NCBI GenBank assembly: GCA_020650975.1
Contig: JAIPMN010000278.1
Span: 46,729-73,002, forward strand
From: Apostichopus californicus
Taxonomy: Eukaryota; Echinodermata; Holothuroidea; Aspidochirotida; Stichopodidae
Direction: 5' to 3'
DNA length: 26,274 bases
The position numbers and the translations under genes are program-made. The notes below the pieces were generated by a model. The model did no database searches. It had not been told where the DNA came from and worked only from the letters and a program-made list of their open reading frames with translations. Positions 11,901 through 23,900 of the stretch are shown one piece after another (positions within the stretch are counted from its first letter, which is position 1; every line of letters starts with the position of its first letter).

Positions 11901-14900
11901 GATGCAGTTCTGCGGGCTTCGCTTTGGTGAAGTCACACGGGTGGTGCACGACAGACGGACCAACATGGCCTTGGTCTTTTTCATCAATATTGACGACTCC
12001 CAGAAAGCTGTGGAGGATCTGAAGATTGGAAACATCCTAGGACGCAGGCCAAAGGTGAGTCATCGACTTGGTTCCCACGATCATAGAAGAGTCATGATTA
12101 GAAAAGAAAAATGTAGAAAAGTAATCATCAAAATGGAAACTTAGAGGACTCTTGTTAAGAAAAAGTTCAACAAGTCATTACAGAACTCATGAAACGTTAG
12201 CCAAATATTGACACTTGGAAGTTTCCGGTAGTAAAACTTGCAAAGTTAACATGTAAGTGAAATATGTGAACATAACCAGAGACTCTCCCATAGATGCATT
12301 TTGTGTCAGAGGGTTAACTAAGACTACTCTTCTAAATCACGAAATCTGGAGAAAAAAACTTATTTGAGGAGAAATGTTATTGGCTGATAAAGGTACATGA
12401 TAGTTATTCATAGATATGTGATGTCACTTGTGTTTGTGGTGGTGAGGATGGGTGTGGGGGAGAGGGGGTTAGGGGTGTAACCCATCAGTATTATTTCTGA
12501 CGTTGATAAATCTTGATTTAGTTCATAACACATAAAACAGTTTTTCGTCAAAGTTTAATCTATCATCTAACTATTGCTTCTAAAGTCTGATCAAAATACT
12601 TTATAAAAGATATATATAAAAATGTAATGGTTGGGTAATGGAATATCATGAAATTGTGGATAAACATTTAAAATTAAAATTGATATAGTTTACATGAAAT
12701 AACCTTATTGATATTCAGAAAGAAAGTGTTGAGGGGATGTACAGGAATAAATTTTTACGGATAAAAGCTACTTTCCAATAGAATTGCCAATTTTTAGTAA
12801 TTACTGTCGAACAGTTACTGTTCATCATTTTGGATATTAAATGTACATTATATGTGTCTCGATGTTATATTTAGAGTACTGATGAGGTATATCTCCTTTT
12901 TGCTGCAGGTTGACTTTGCCAGTAGAGAGTGCCAGAATCATTTTTACGATAGAATGGAACAGACAGGGCAAGCAGCTTACTACAATCACAGCAGAGAGAC
13001 GTCCCCAACCGGTCCAACCTATCCAAGGGAAAAATATCCAAAGGCACAGAGGTCAGTAAAATAATAAAGATTTGCAAGGGTCATTAAAATCACAGAAAAA
13101 TTGTTTGCTATCTATCATCAGCACAGGCTACAAAAACAATACCATTTTCATTGTCCTATAAAAATGTTGATAAATTAAATAGGCTGACCTGTCCAGTTTA
13201 TTTCACAGATCTTTGATAACTCAGCACCTTATGAGAGAATCCCAAAGGCCTTTGAGATAAATAAAAAAAATCCTTGTGTTCTTAGTTAATCCCTCATTAA
13301 AGAGCCCTCATTAAAGATCCCTCATTAAATCCTCAGTAAACCCTTATTAAAAATGACAATAATAAAAAAAATAAATAAAAAAACTTGTTCAGAAAAAGTT
13401 ACAGTTGTGTGTATTGTGTAGGAGTTTTTTTACCAATTGTTGTACCTTTACTAGAAGACAATAACGGACTGACAATGAGAACCGATCGAGAGATTATCAT
13501 TTGCTGCAATGACTTTGTTCTGGGTCTACCTTTGCTGTCCTCTTCTCCTAAGCTAACGCTACAATGCCATTTTGCCCATTCATAGTGATATTTGGTTAAC
13601 TAGCGTGCTGTATTTCCACCAGTTCGCAAGTTAGGCAAATCAGAAGAGCCGTCACACTTTCTTCCCAATGTGTTAACCGATCGCAAAGAAACCTCGAAAC
13701 AAACGCAAAAGTTTGTCTCTTTTCAGTTTTGTGGGCGTTTTGTTTTGTCTTGACATGTTGATGTGGTATAGGAAATAACAATTTTCAAAATTCCTTTTTT
13801 TTTTAAATCTAGGAGGGTATCACGGCCTCAGTCCAGCAGCAAGTACAGCGGTGGCGGCAGTGGTGGTGGCGGTGGTGGTGGTACCGGTGGCGGTACCGGT
13901 GCCAACTTCGATGAAAGATATCCTTACAACAGGGAGGACAGCGGGGGTGGAGGTGGGGGCGGGGGAGGGGGCGGGTACCACGAGAGAAGCCACTACAAGG
14001 AGAATTACTCATCCATCAAGAGCAGCAGTTATGAGGAGGATGATTATCAACAAGAGCTGTCCGAGTATAGCTATCACCAAAAGGAGAGGACCAAAGAGCA
14101 GTATAGAGACAGAAGCAGAAGTTCTAGCCCCTCCAGGAGGGAGAGGTTAGTTCAATTTTTTTTTTTTTTTTTAACATGCCACTTGCTTTCTTTCTTCACT
14201 TTCAACCATCCCATACTCTGTTAGATGTTTTGGTGTGGGGGGTCAAAGGTCTCATTTGAAGTTGCTGAATGATCAGCATCTGAAAACAGTGTAAACAGAC
14301 TGAATTCTTCAGTACTGTCATCAGATGTTGTGAATCTCATATTCGGTATGAAGGTGGTATCCCTTGTGAGTTCCTGGTTGTTTTTGGCGCATAGATTTTG
14401 GTCAACTTAGTTTGTGTGGAGGTGGTGGGGGGGGGGAGGTATACAGTATTATATAAAAGGTACATTTAGGTTTTTCACTTGACAACTGGATGCTCTTTAA
14501 TATGAATGGGAGGTTGGGGGGGGGGGTCTACGCTGGCACTTGGCATACTAAGTTTAAGCTAGGATATGTGTCCAAGGTTATATCTAACCTATGAAGTGGT
14601 CTGTAACAGGTAAAAGGTAATCTAGTTCTCCACGGTCAACTGATTGAAAAATAATACAGTAAAGCAAGCTCCTGGGCCTTTTGGTGCAATTTCCTTGAAA
14701 TTTCCTTAATCTGGTTTGGTACCTAGATATGTGGAGATATGTTGATCCAAGCACTCTTCAGATAGAATGATAAATTTGTATCATAATTGTTTCTCTTTTA
14801 TTCCTGATAATATCTTAATTTTGTTTTTATTCTTCTTCTGATTTTTTTCTTGGTGCAGGGCAAACAGTCGACAGAAGAGCAGTAGTGTGGAACCTGCAGA

Positions 14901-17900
14901 AGAAGAAGTTAGTCCTCCAGGTAGCATAGATGAAGGCAGGATGAGTCGAAGTCCAACTCCCAAAAGAAAGTGGAAAGCTAATTCCTTGATGGTACCTAAC
15001 AGCAAAGAAGGATCAGGCACTCCCATGCCTATAAGCCCTTTCTCAGACGGAGGGGCTTCTGAAGAACCATCATGGAAGGTGAGAAATGGTTCATCGGAAC
15101 GAGGGTCATCCATGGATCAATCTGATGGCAGGAAAGTTAAAAATAAACTCTCGGACATTCCCCGCGAAGATGAACTTGCAGTAGATCGCAAGAAAAAAGG
15201 GTTATCGAAGCTCCCCTCTGATAAAAGTTCTAGTCCGTACTTGGGTAACTTAAAGGGGGATATACATGCTGACTCTCACCCAGAAAGAACTAGAGAAAAT
15301 TCCTTGTTACATGTGGATGTTGACAAAGACTCTTGGGTGGAGAAGCTCAGAGACAAGAGAAGCCCACGGAATGATTTTCTTTCAGACAAGAACCCTCTGA
15401 AGAGGGGATTGGATTCGAACGAGTCTGTAGTTTTGCACGACGGCGAGGGATTAAAACGTTGGAAAGATGACGATACGGAAACGAGTGCAGACGATATAAA
15501 TGATTCATTATCGAGAGAGGACTTGCAAAAGAAATTGGAGGCCAGAAAACAGAGATTCAGTGATAATAGTCCAGTTGACATTCAGAAAATCAAAGACAAG
15601 AGATATTATTCACCCGCTCATGGGAAAGTGCCAAAAATGGTCAAGAGTGGATTGAGAGATTCAGATAACATTCCTAAAGGAGATTCGTTTTTAGGTGATG
15701 GCAGAACAGTTGAGGACTCCCACTCAGCTGTGAGTGACGGTGTCCCAGAGGATGGGGACAATGGTTTGTCGTGTAAGCACAACGACAAAATTGGAAGCTT
15801 TTGGTGGATGGGGGGACAAAAGTCGTATTCAGACGAGGAGGTAGCGGAGAAACCCAGTGAAGCTGCGAGTGTTTTGATACAACAGCAGTCATTTTCAGAG
15901 AGTGGGGATGGGGGTTCAACTCAAGCAGCTTTAAATAAACCAAAGAAAACTGTATCAGATAACTTGAATCTATCTCAGGACAGACAACGTAAAAAGTCGA
16001 GCCTGGGCAGTGTAGGCCAGCGGATAGACAGCACACGGATACCTCATATATCAAATGATACAGATGGTGGTATCGCCAGTTCCAGTGACCAAGAAGAAGA
16101 TCAGCAGTCCCTGACACTTCTCAAATTGCACTCATCACATTCCAATCCTCCTCACAGCTCGTTGGGTAACGAAAACTCTCAGTCGACCAGGCTGTCTTCT
16201 AATTTAGACTCATTTGAGAAACCGCTCTCTTTTCGAAACAAATTTGAGACGAATTCAAGGAAGTCTTTCGATATGAGACAAAGGCAACGCCATCCTTCTC
16301 ACGGGGAAGTGGTGCAACTGCCAGAAGGGAAGGAAAAACTTTTGAAAAGTGTAGTAGAGGATAAAGATAAAGTGAAATCACGAGATGGACACAACCCAAA
16401 GAGGAAAGAAGCCCAAGGAACAGTCATTCAGGAGATGGAGTGGAAAATGATTCCGTTAGATCCAATTAGTTTTCCCCCGTCAGGACGAAAGGAGCAAATT
16501 GATGCCATATTTTATGGTTCCTCAAACGAACCCAAAGAACCTTCTTTCGGGAATGATACCCTCGGCTCCAAGACACTCACCGCTTCAAAGGCCGCTGGCG
16601 GCTTAACCGACTACTCAAATGATCAGTACTGTAATCCTCTGACGCTCAACACAGACGGCGAGAATTTTCGCACCGACGCCGACCAACTGCCACGGCTCTC
16701 TCCAAAACCAGGTGCAACGAAGACCGGCAATGCAGCATCGCCGCCGACGTCGGTACCTCCACATCTTAGTCCTGCTGCTACACCGGTGAAAACAAAAGAT
16801 GTAACCCTGGGTGACGTACAGGCAAAAGCAAACGTCACTAAACTTCTAACGGAACCTCTTTTCATCAAGTCAACTCCATCCAGTTTGGAAACGAGAAATT
16901 GTCAGAAGACATTGTTAGTGGACAGAGACGTAAAGGAAAAGGCTGTGCTATCTAGTTCAACTCTTTCATGCCTCAATGAAAAGAGTTCCTATCTCAGGCC
17001 TGGCGAAGGCAAAGTCTCGTCCTGGCTACGACAGATGCCTAGCCCTACCCCTGTGACTCTAGAGAATGATCCACGAGATAGAACAGCTTTTCTGATCAGT
17101 AACAACGCAGGGTCACCGTCTCTGTCGGTAACGCCAAGCACACCGAGCACCCCTAGTACACCCAATGATGGAAAGGGGGGTGAAATTCTGTCCACCAAGA
17201 TCAGAGTGGAGCGTTTATCCAACTGTCGGATTGTCAAAAAGAACCGTAACAGCATAGACATAGACAGGAATGAGAAGAAACCAGTCAATGATGATCTCTA
17301 CAAATATTTCCAAGAAAGGATGCAGAAGAGCAGCATCTTTAGTCTCGATGAAGCTCGTTTAAACTCTGATCAATCCAAGCCGATTGTCAGTTCCAGTGCC
17401 GTACTTTCAAAGTCCAAATCAGAAGATGTAAATGCAGCAGAGGGCAGTAAATTGAATCGTTCAAATAGCGATCCCAGGATGGCATCTGGGGCCAAACTGT
17501 TGACTTTACCAAAGACAGTCGACAACAGTGCATTGGGACAAATCCAGCCATCTTTGTCATCACCTCAGGAGAAGGCTAGCGATAAAGTTACCACCCCATC
17601 TGAGTCTGCCTCAAAATTAGAAGTCGTCGGTAAAGTAGAACAAGAACAAGTAAAGCTTTCAGAAGAGGCTACTGTAGAGAAGACATCAACTGCTGAAGTA
17701 CCCAAAGAGAAGGAGAGCCCATCAGCTGTTTCAAAGGAAGCCCCAAAGTTAAGATCAATTTTAAAGAAAAGAACTGAGAGTACTGATGATTTAGATGAAA
17801 GTGGTGACTTGTTAGTTATGTCAGAGGTTGTTAGTAAAGACACTGAACAGGGATTGAAGAGAAAGCGGTCTCCTAGTCCACCATCAGCGGATGGGAAGAA

Positions 17901-20900
17901 GGCCATACACAACCACAAACCGGAAAAATTGGTGCTGCCTGCAGAAGCAGAGAAGAAAATGGAGAGCACCAGTTTACCTACCACTCCCAAGTTCCAATAC
18001 CCGACCAACATGTTGCTACTACCACCTAAGGACAGGAGGAAGTTACCTGTCAAACCAAAGCCGAAAACTAAAACCGAGAAACCAGCTGCAGCAGCTATCA
18101 CTCCTCCAGTTGTCAAGAAGCCTGCAGAAAAATCTCCTGCCACAAAAAAGCCAAGTGTTTTCAAGAAAGATACTACTGGAAAACCAACGAACGAGACTGT
18201 TAAATCAAAGTCAGTTAATTCTTCCAAAGAGAAGGCGGGTGTGAAACCTGCTGTGAAAAAAGTTGAGAAGAAGGAGGAACGTAAAGTTTCTCACGAGAAG
18301 AAAGGGGACGAGAGGAAAGTGGGAGACAAGAAAGCAGTGGATGAGAAAAGGGTGTTGGAAAAGAAGAGCAGTTTGGAGAGGAAAGAAGAGAGGAAATTAG
18401 AAAAGCAGGATGACAAAACGGCAAAGAAAAGTGAGGATAAGGAAAAGGCCGTCGAACGGAAGGGTGGTGAGGATGCAAAGAAAGAGGACAAGAAGCAGGA
18501 TAAGAAGGATGAGAAGAAGCCCATCAGTGAGAAGAAGGGAGAGAAACAACGACCAGAAGAGAAGAAAGCAGGTGATAGGAAAGTTGAAGAGAAAAAGGTG
18601 ATGAAAAAGACAGAGGATAGAAAGTTGGCTAAAGATAGCAAAGTGGATGACAAAAGGACAGGTGAAAAGAAGGTATCGGAAAAGAAGTCTGTAGAGAAGA
18701 AAAGTGACGATAGGAAAAATGATGGAAAGAAAACGGAAGATCGAAAAACTGACAGGCAAGAAGACAAGAGGTCTAATGAGAAGAAGAGTGAGGAAGTTAA
18801 AAAGTCATCCGAGAAGAAACTTGACGACAAGAAAGTGGAAAAGAAATTGGAGGAGCGGAAAACGGACAAGCATTCAGAAGAGAGGAGAGTTGTTGATAAG
18901 AGAAGCGGGGATAAGAAGGCAAAGGGGGAGGAAAAGAAGATTGTTGATAAGAGGTTAGAGGAGAAAAGTCGTGTTGACAAGAAACTAGAAAAGAAAGTTT
19001 CAGCTTCTTCACTTCCTGAAAGAAAGAAATCTGATAAAGTTGTCGAGAAGCAGAAGGATGGGAAAACTTCAGAGAAGGTTGTACAGAAGAAGAATGACGA
19101 GAAAGTGGTAGAGCAGAAGTCAACAGAAAAGGAAAAAAGTGAAAAAGCAAAAGCCAAGTCTGTTAGAAAGCTCCAGAAATCTGAATCTGCAGACTCGAAA
19201 ACGAAAAAGACAAATACGAAAGAGGCACTTAAAGTCAGATCTAAAAGTGAGGACAAACTCAAAGGTGGTAGAGTAACCCCTGGAAAGTCAGCCACCAAGG
19301 AGAACTCCAAAAAGAATCCTGGGGATCTGAGTTACGCTTCAGGAAGCGAAGAACATGCTTTAGGGGCAACTGGCGGAGGTGTCCGAGCCCTCATGGACTC
19401 GCTTGTGACTACTACAGATTCAGAATCAGAGGATGATTTTGAGCCCATCTTCCAGCCAGCTATTTCATCAAGTAAGACCAAATCTTCGAAAGCACCGGCA
19501 CCCAAGAAGAACACCATTTTTTCATCTTCGGACGAATCCGATTCGGACTCTAACGAAGTTCGGAATGTAGCTCCGGCAAATGCAGTTCCAGGGTTGCAAC
19601 AGTTATTTGACAGGGAATCGTTGTCAGACTCTGACGACTCAATAGTCAAAGATCCGTCTTCTCTCCCGCCTCCATCACAAAGGGCGGCTCATATTTCCAG
19701 TTCTTCCTCCTCCGACGAAGACGAACCTGCCGCCAGACCAACTTTGCCATCCAGAAGAGAACAGCTGTCTAAGAGTAAGGAAAATGCCAATCACAACAAG
19801 AAACTGGAACGTGGGAAGGTGGTCGGTAGCAAGAGGCAGAAAGTAGAGAAGGACCACAAAGATGCAGATAAACTGGAAAGAAAGAGTAAACTTGGAGATG
19901 GAGATATCCGGAAAGGTCCAAGTGTGAAGAAGAGTTTAACATCGAAGAAGGTAGAAAGTAAGGTGGAAAGCAAACCTAAAGAGAAGGTTGGGAGAAGAAA
20001 GAATAGAACCGAGGTCAAGGAAGGTAAGGAAAAAACTGGCAAGACTGAGGAACAACTGATGCCAGAAAAGGTCATTGGTAAAGGAAAAGCCAAAACAGTG
20101 GAAAAGGACACTGGAAAGAAGCAGGCGGATAAGAAAAAGGCCGAAGTCATTGAAAAGAAAGACTCTGACCTGTTCAGCGACTCGGGTGAGGAGAAGGTTG
20201 AACACGAACCTCCAAAGGAAGTTGTAAAAGTACCTAAAGAAAGAGCTAAGAAGGTGGGTTCACGAAGTAAAGTGAGCAGAAAAGCTCGTAGTGGAGTGCT
20301 GCCGAAAGAAGAAATTCTGGAAGAACCACAGAGGGAGGAGCTGCCTCTTCAGGATGGAATTGTGGAAGATTTTGATACTGAAGTTGACAATGAGGAAGTT
20401 GCAATGCCACCACAACAACCACCATGCACAGACAAAGTTGATACAAAGCCTGAGCCTGTGAGAGAGCAGAGAGGAGAAGAAGAAGAAGAAGAGAATGTTG
20501 TTAGTCAAACCGAAGAGCTGATTGTACAGGAGTATGAAACCGTAGAGATAGTCACAGAGAAACCCATACAAGAAGAAAAAGCAGTTGTAGAAACAGTTCC
20601 ACCACCAATACCAGCACCAACTCCACCAACACCACCACCACCACCACCACCACCACCAAAGGAGACAAAATCAACAAAAAAGAGAAAAGTGAAACAACGG
20701 CAGAAGAACAGGGTGAAGAAGATAGAGAAGAAGGAAGAGAAAGAGAAAACGGAAGAACTCCCAGAACAACTTCCAGAACAACTTCCAGAACAATCAATAG
20801 AGCCACTGATACCTGAAATAACCATCAGCACAGAAGCTGACATCAAAGTAGAGATTAAGGCAGAAGAGAGTGAGGAGACATTGGTTAAGGACAGTAAACC

Positions 20901-23900
20901 TGAAGAACCATCTATTCAAGACCTACCTGAAACGGAGGAAGAAACTGCTGCCAAGTTGTTAGGAGAATGCTTGGATGCTGAGAAGGAAGCGGCCATGTTT
21001 GAGGAGACAGCAGAAGCCACTGCTGCTCTGCAGTTTGTGGAGATAGACCAAGAAAGACAGATAGAGCAAGAGAGACAGAGAGCTCTGGAAGAGGAGAGGC
21101 AGAGAGGGTTGGAAGAAGAAATATTTGGCGAGTCTACTCCAACTCCTTCATCTCCTGCAGTTCCTCCTACTCCTTCACCTGCTGCCCCATCGCCAAGGCC
21201 TCCAACACCTAGGCCTGTCACTCCAGAAGTACCAGCACTGTCTATGGATGATGGCATAGAATCCGAAAGCACGAGAGAGGTGAAGGAGATAGATCCAAGT
21301 CAAGAGATCAAGCAGGAGGAAACAGAAGAAATTACTGACATCGTTGTACCAACCAATGACTTGGAACATCGGCCAGAAGCTCCTAACAGCAAGCAGGATG
21401 AGGTGCTGATCAAGGAAGAAGAAGAGGTTGTAGCTGTTGTAAAGAGTGAAGCACCTAAAACCAACGAAACTACCCAAAGTAAACCCGAGGCAGAAGGGCC
21501 AATAGAGCCTTCTAAGGACGAGGTAGAAGAAGTTGCGTGCAAGATGCCTGAAGAGATAAAGACAGAGGAGATTGTTACCCCAAAGATTGAAGATGATGTA
21601 ACCGAGGTGAAAATCCCACAGGTAGAGGAAGTTGTTGCATTGCTGCCAGAAATGTCATCCAATATAGAAACTCATGAAGGTACTTCAAAAGTGTTTCCTG
21701 GAGATGTTACTCCCACTATCAAACTGGAGGACCCGAATCCTCTCTTGAAATTAGGTAATGGTGGACTACTGGAGCCAAAACCTGACGACTTGGAAGCTGC
21801 TGAGGAAACTGCTTCCGTTGAAGTTACAACCGAAACAGCCAGTGAAGCTAACGACAGCCTTGTCATAGCACCCGAGCCTTTCGACCTACCGATGTCTGTG
21901 GAAGTGGTTCGCGAAAAACTCCCAGAACCACCGCAGACACCTCACAAGTCCAAGAAAAAGAAGGAGCACAAGAAGAAGAAACACAAGGACAAGAAAAGCA
22001 GTAAGAAAGAAGGCAGGAAAACTAAAAAGAAGAGGAAGAGAAGTAAAGAGGAGAGAAAGAGGAAGAAGCAAAAGACCAGCCACAAATCTGATAGAATTAG
22101 GAGCATCTCTGGATCCAGTTTATCAGACCTTCATCTCGAGGGTCACAAGAATATGCATCCAATGCACGGTCAAGCGACTGCTGCATCGATGGAGCCGATC
22201 AGTCACCCCGGTGGTCTTCCCATCCAAAAGATCGAGAACCAGCAGGCGGTCCTCTACGGCCACGATGCCCAATGGATTCATCAAGTGGAAGACACGAACA
22301 AATCTTACTTTCCACAACATATGTACGGCCAAGCGACGGGTCAAATGGATCCAGGGTTCATGAAATCTCCCATGGGGAATCCCCATCTGGTGGGGCCGAA
22401 CGACGGGAACGCATCCCCGATGCAGACCATTAGCCCAGATGACATTCGTCAGTCTCTCAGGATATTACCTGGAGGTAAAGATGACATCAAGCTAGTCAGT
22501 CCGTACTACTTTCCTGGAATGCAGACGGACAATTCTGGGCACGTCGCCGGTATGTTACCACCCAATGGCACAGACGATAAGAGCAGAATCCGGCACTTCT
22601 CAGGCAAAGGGAGCAACTTGGAAGGGAGCCATCTTTACCATTGTGGAGAGATGCTGAATTCTCACATGGCAATGTCATCTGCTGCATCCGATGGAAGTAT
22701 GGCAGTTAAAACGGAGGCAGGAGATTCTCTACCCCAGCAACTTTCGAACAAGATGAATCTTTTATCATCCTCAGATCTTCCTCATGAGGGTCAAACAGCA
22801 ACCTCTCATGAAAGGGATGGTTTGAAAGGTACTCTGAAGGAGAGTCCCGGTAAAGTTGGAGAAGCAGGTGTCATGGTTGGTCATGGAGATGATGTCTATG
22901 AGTTTATTGAGGAAGAACCATCATTGGTTACTTCAAAGAGAATGGTACAAAATCAGAAGAATCTAACCTGTGATCCTTACGAATTTCAAGAAAGTCCGGG
23001 TCCATCTTCTTCCAAAGTGTCTCCTTCCAAAGTGGCCTCGAGAGGCCGTCAGAAGCCTCGTACAAGGGCCGCTGGTGCCCGCACGCGGAGCAACTCTCGC
23101 GGGGCAGGCAAGGATGTGAGAGTGAAAGAGGAAACGAATGATAACATTGCTCTAGAGGAAGTGAGGAAAGTGGAAGCAGAGAATCTTACTTTGAAAACTG
23201 AAATGGATTGTAGTTCAACACCGAAAGCAGCTGTAGCAGAACTGGTCCCATCAGGTGACAACAAGACCCTGGTGTCCGAGAACTTGTCGTGTCCTCCAAT
23301 GCCTCTCAGTCTACCCAACACAGGTGCCCTTGCAGGGCTCATTCCGGTGGGCGCGATACCTCCCGCCGAGAAGCAGATGGTGAACAGCTACACGGATCCC
23401 ATGAGAATGATGGCAAATGTCACTGCAGCTGTCACGAGTGTGGCATCGGCTCTACAGAACAAGGGAAACAACGGGAGAGTAGTGCAGAGCAACCACTCGC
23501 CACCGGCTCTGTCTGTGAGCATGCCCGCGGTCGTGGCCGCGTTGAATAACCCTCCCGTCAGCACCCAGATGCTAGCCCGTGTGCAAGAAATGCGTGGCCC
23601 AATCACCACGCAACCGCCAATGATGCAACATGGGACCAAGAAAACCAGAGGGAAGAAGATGCTGGAGAGGAGTATGCCGGCGCAATACCAAATTCATTAT
23701 GCACAACATCAACAGCAAATCAGGAACATCCCAGGAAGTTCTGTGGAGGCGGTGGAGATGCACTTCAATGAATCACTGAGGAGGAAGCAGCAGCTCCAGA
23801 ACATGCCACCCAAGATGCCATCCTCCCTAGGTCCTATGCCCATTTCGGCTGGTCAGCCAGTAGGGGTGATCTCCACGCAATCGGGAATGGCCATACTGGG

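Larger units (their letters stand above)
20842..23202 (+). other. SPEN: Segment with ten SUMO-consensus (hydrophobic-K-x-E) motifs
   Basis: The tetrapeptides are IKVE (20842), IKAE (20854), IKQE (21307), IKEE (21409), VKSE (21439), IKTE (21556), IKLE (21718), VKTE (22705), VKEE (23122) and LKTE (23191). Seven lie within 21 to 21.8 kb of an acidic disordered region, and several are followed by acidic residues, as in negatively charged SUMO motifs. Modification itself is inferred. Confidence 0.6.

Noticed and set aside
17565-18227. 220-codon open frame on the minus strand
   Set aside because: Entirely antisense to the clear SPEN coding frame, hydrophobic only because of the complementary codon composition; no family recognised.
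18291-19310. 339-codon open frame on the minus strand (Ser/Phe/Leu-rich)
   Set aside because: It is the antisense shadow of the Lys/Glu tract: GAA, GAG, AAA and AAG read backwards give TTC, CTC, TTT and CTT, so stops are excluded by composition. No domain or plausible start context.
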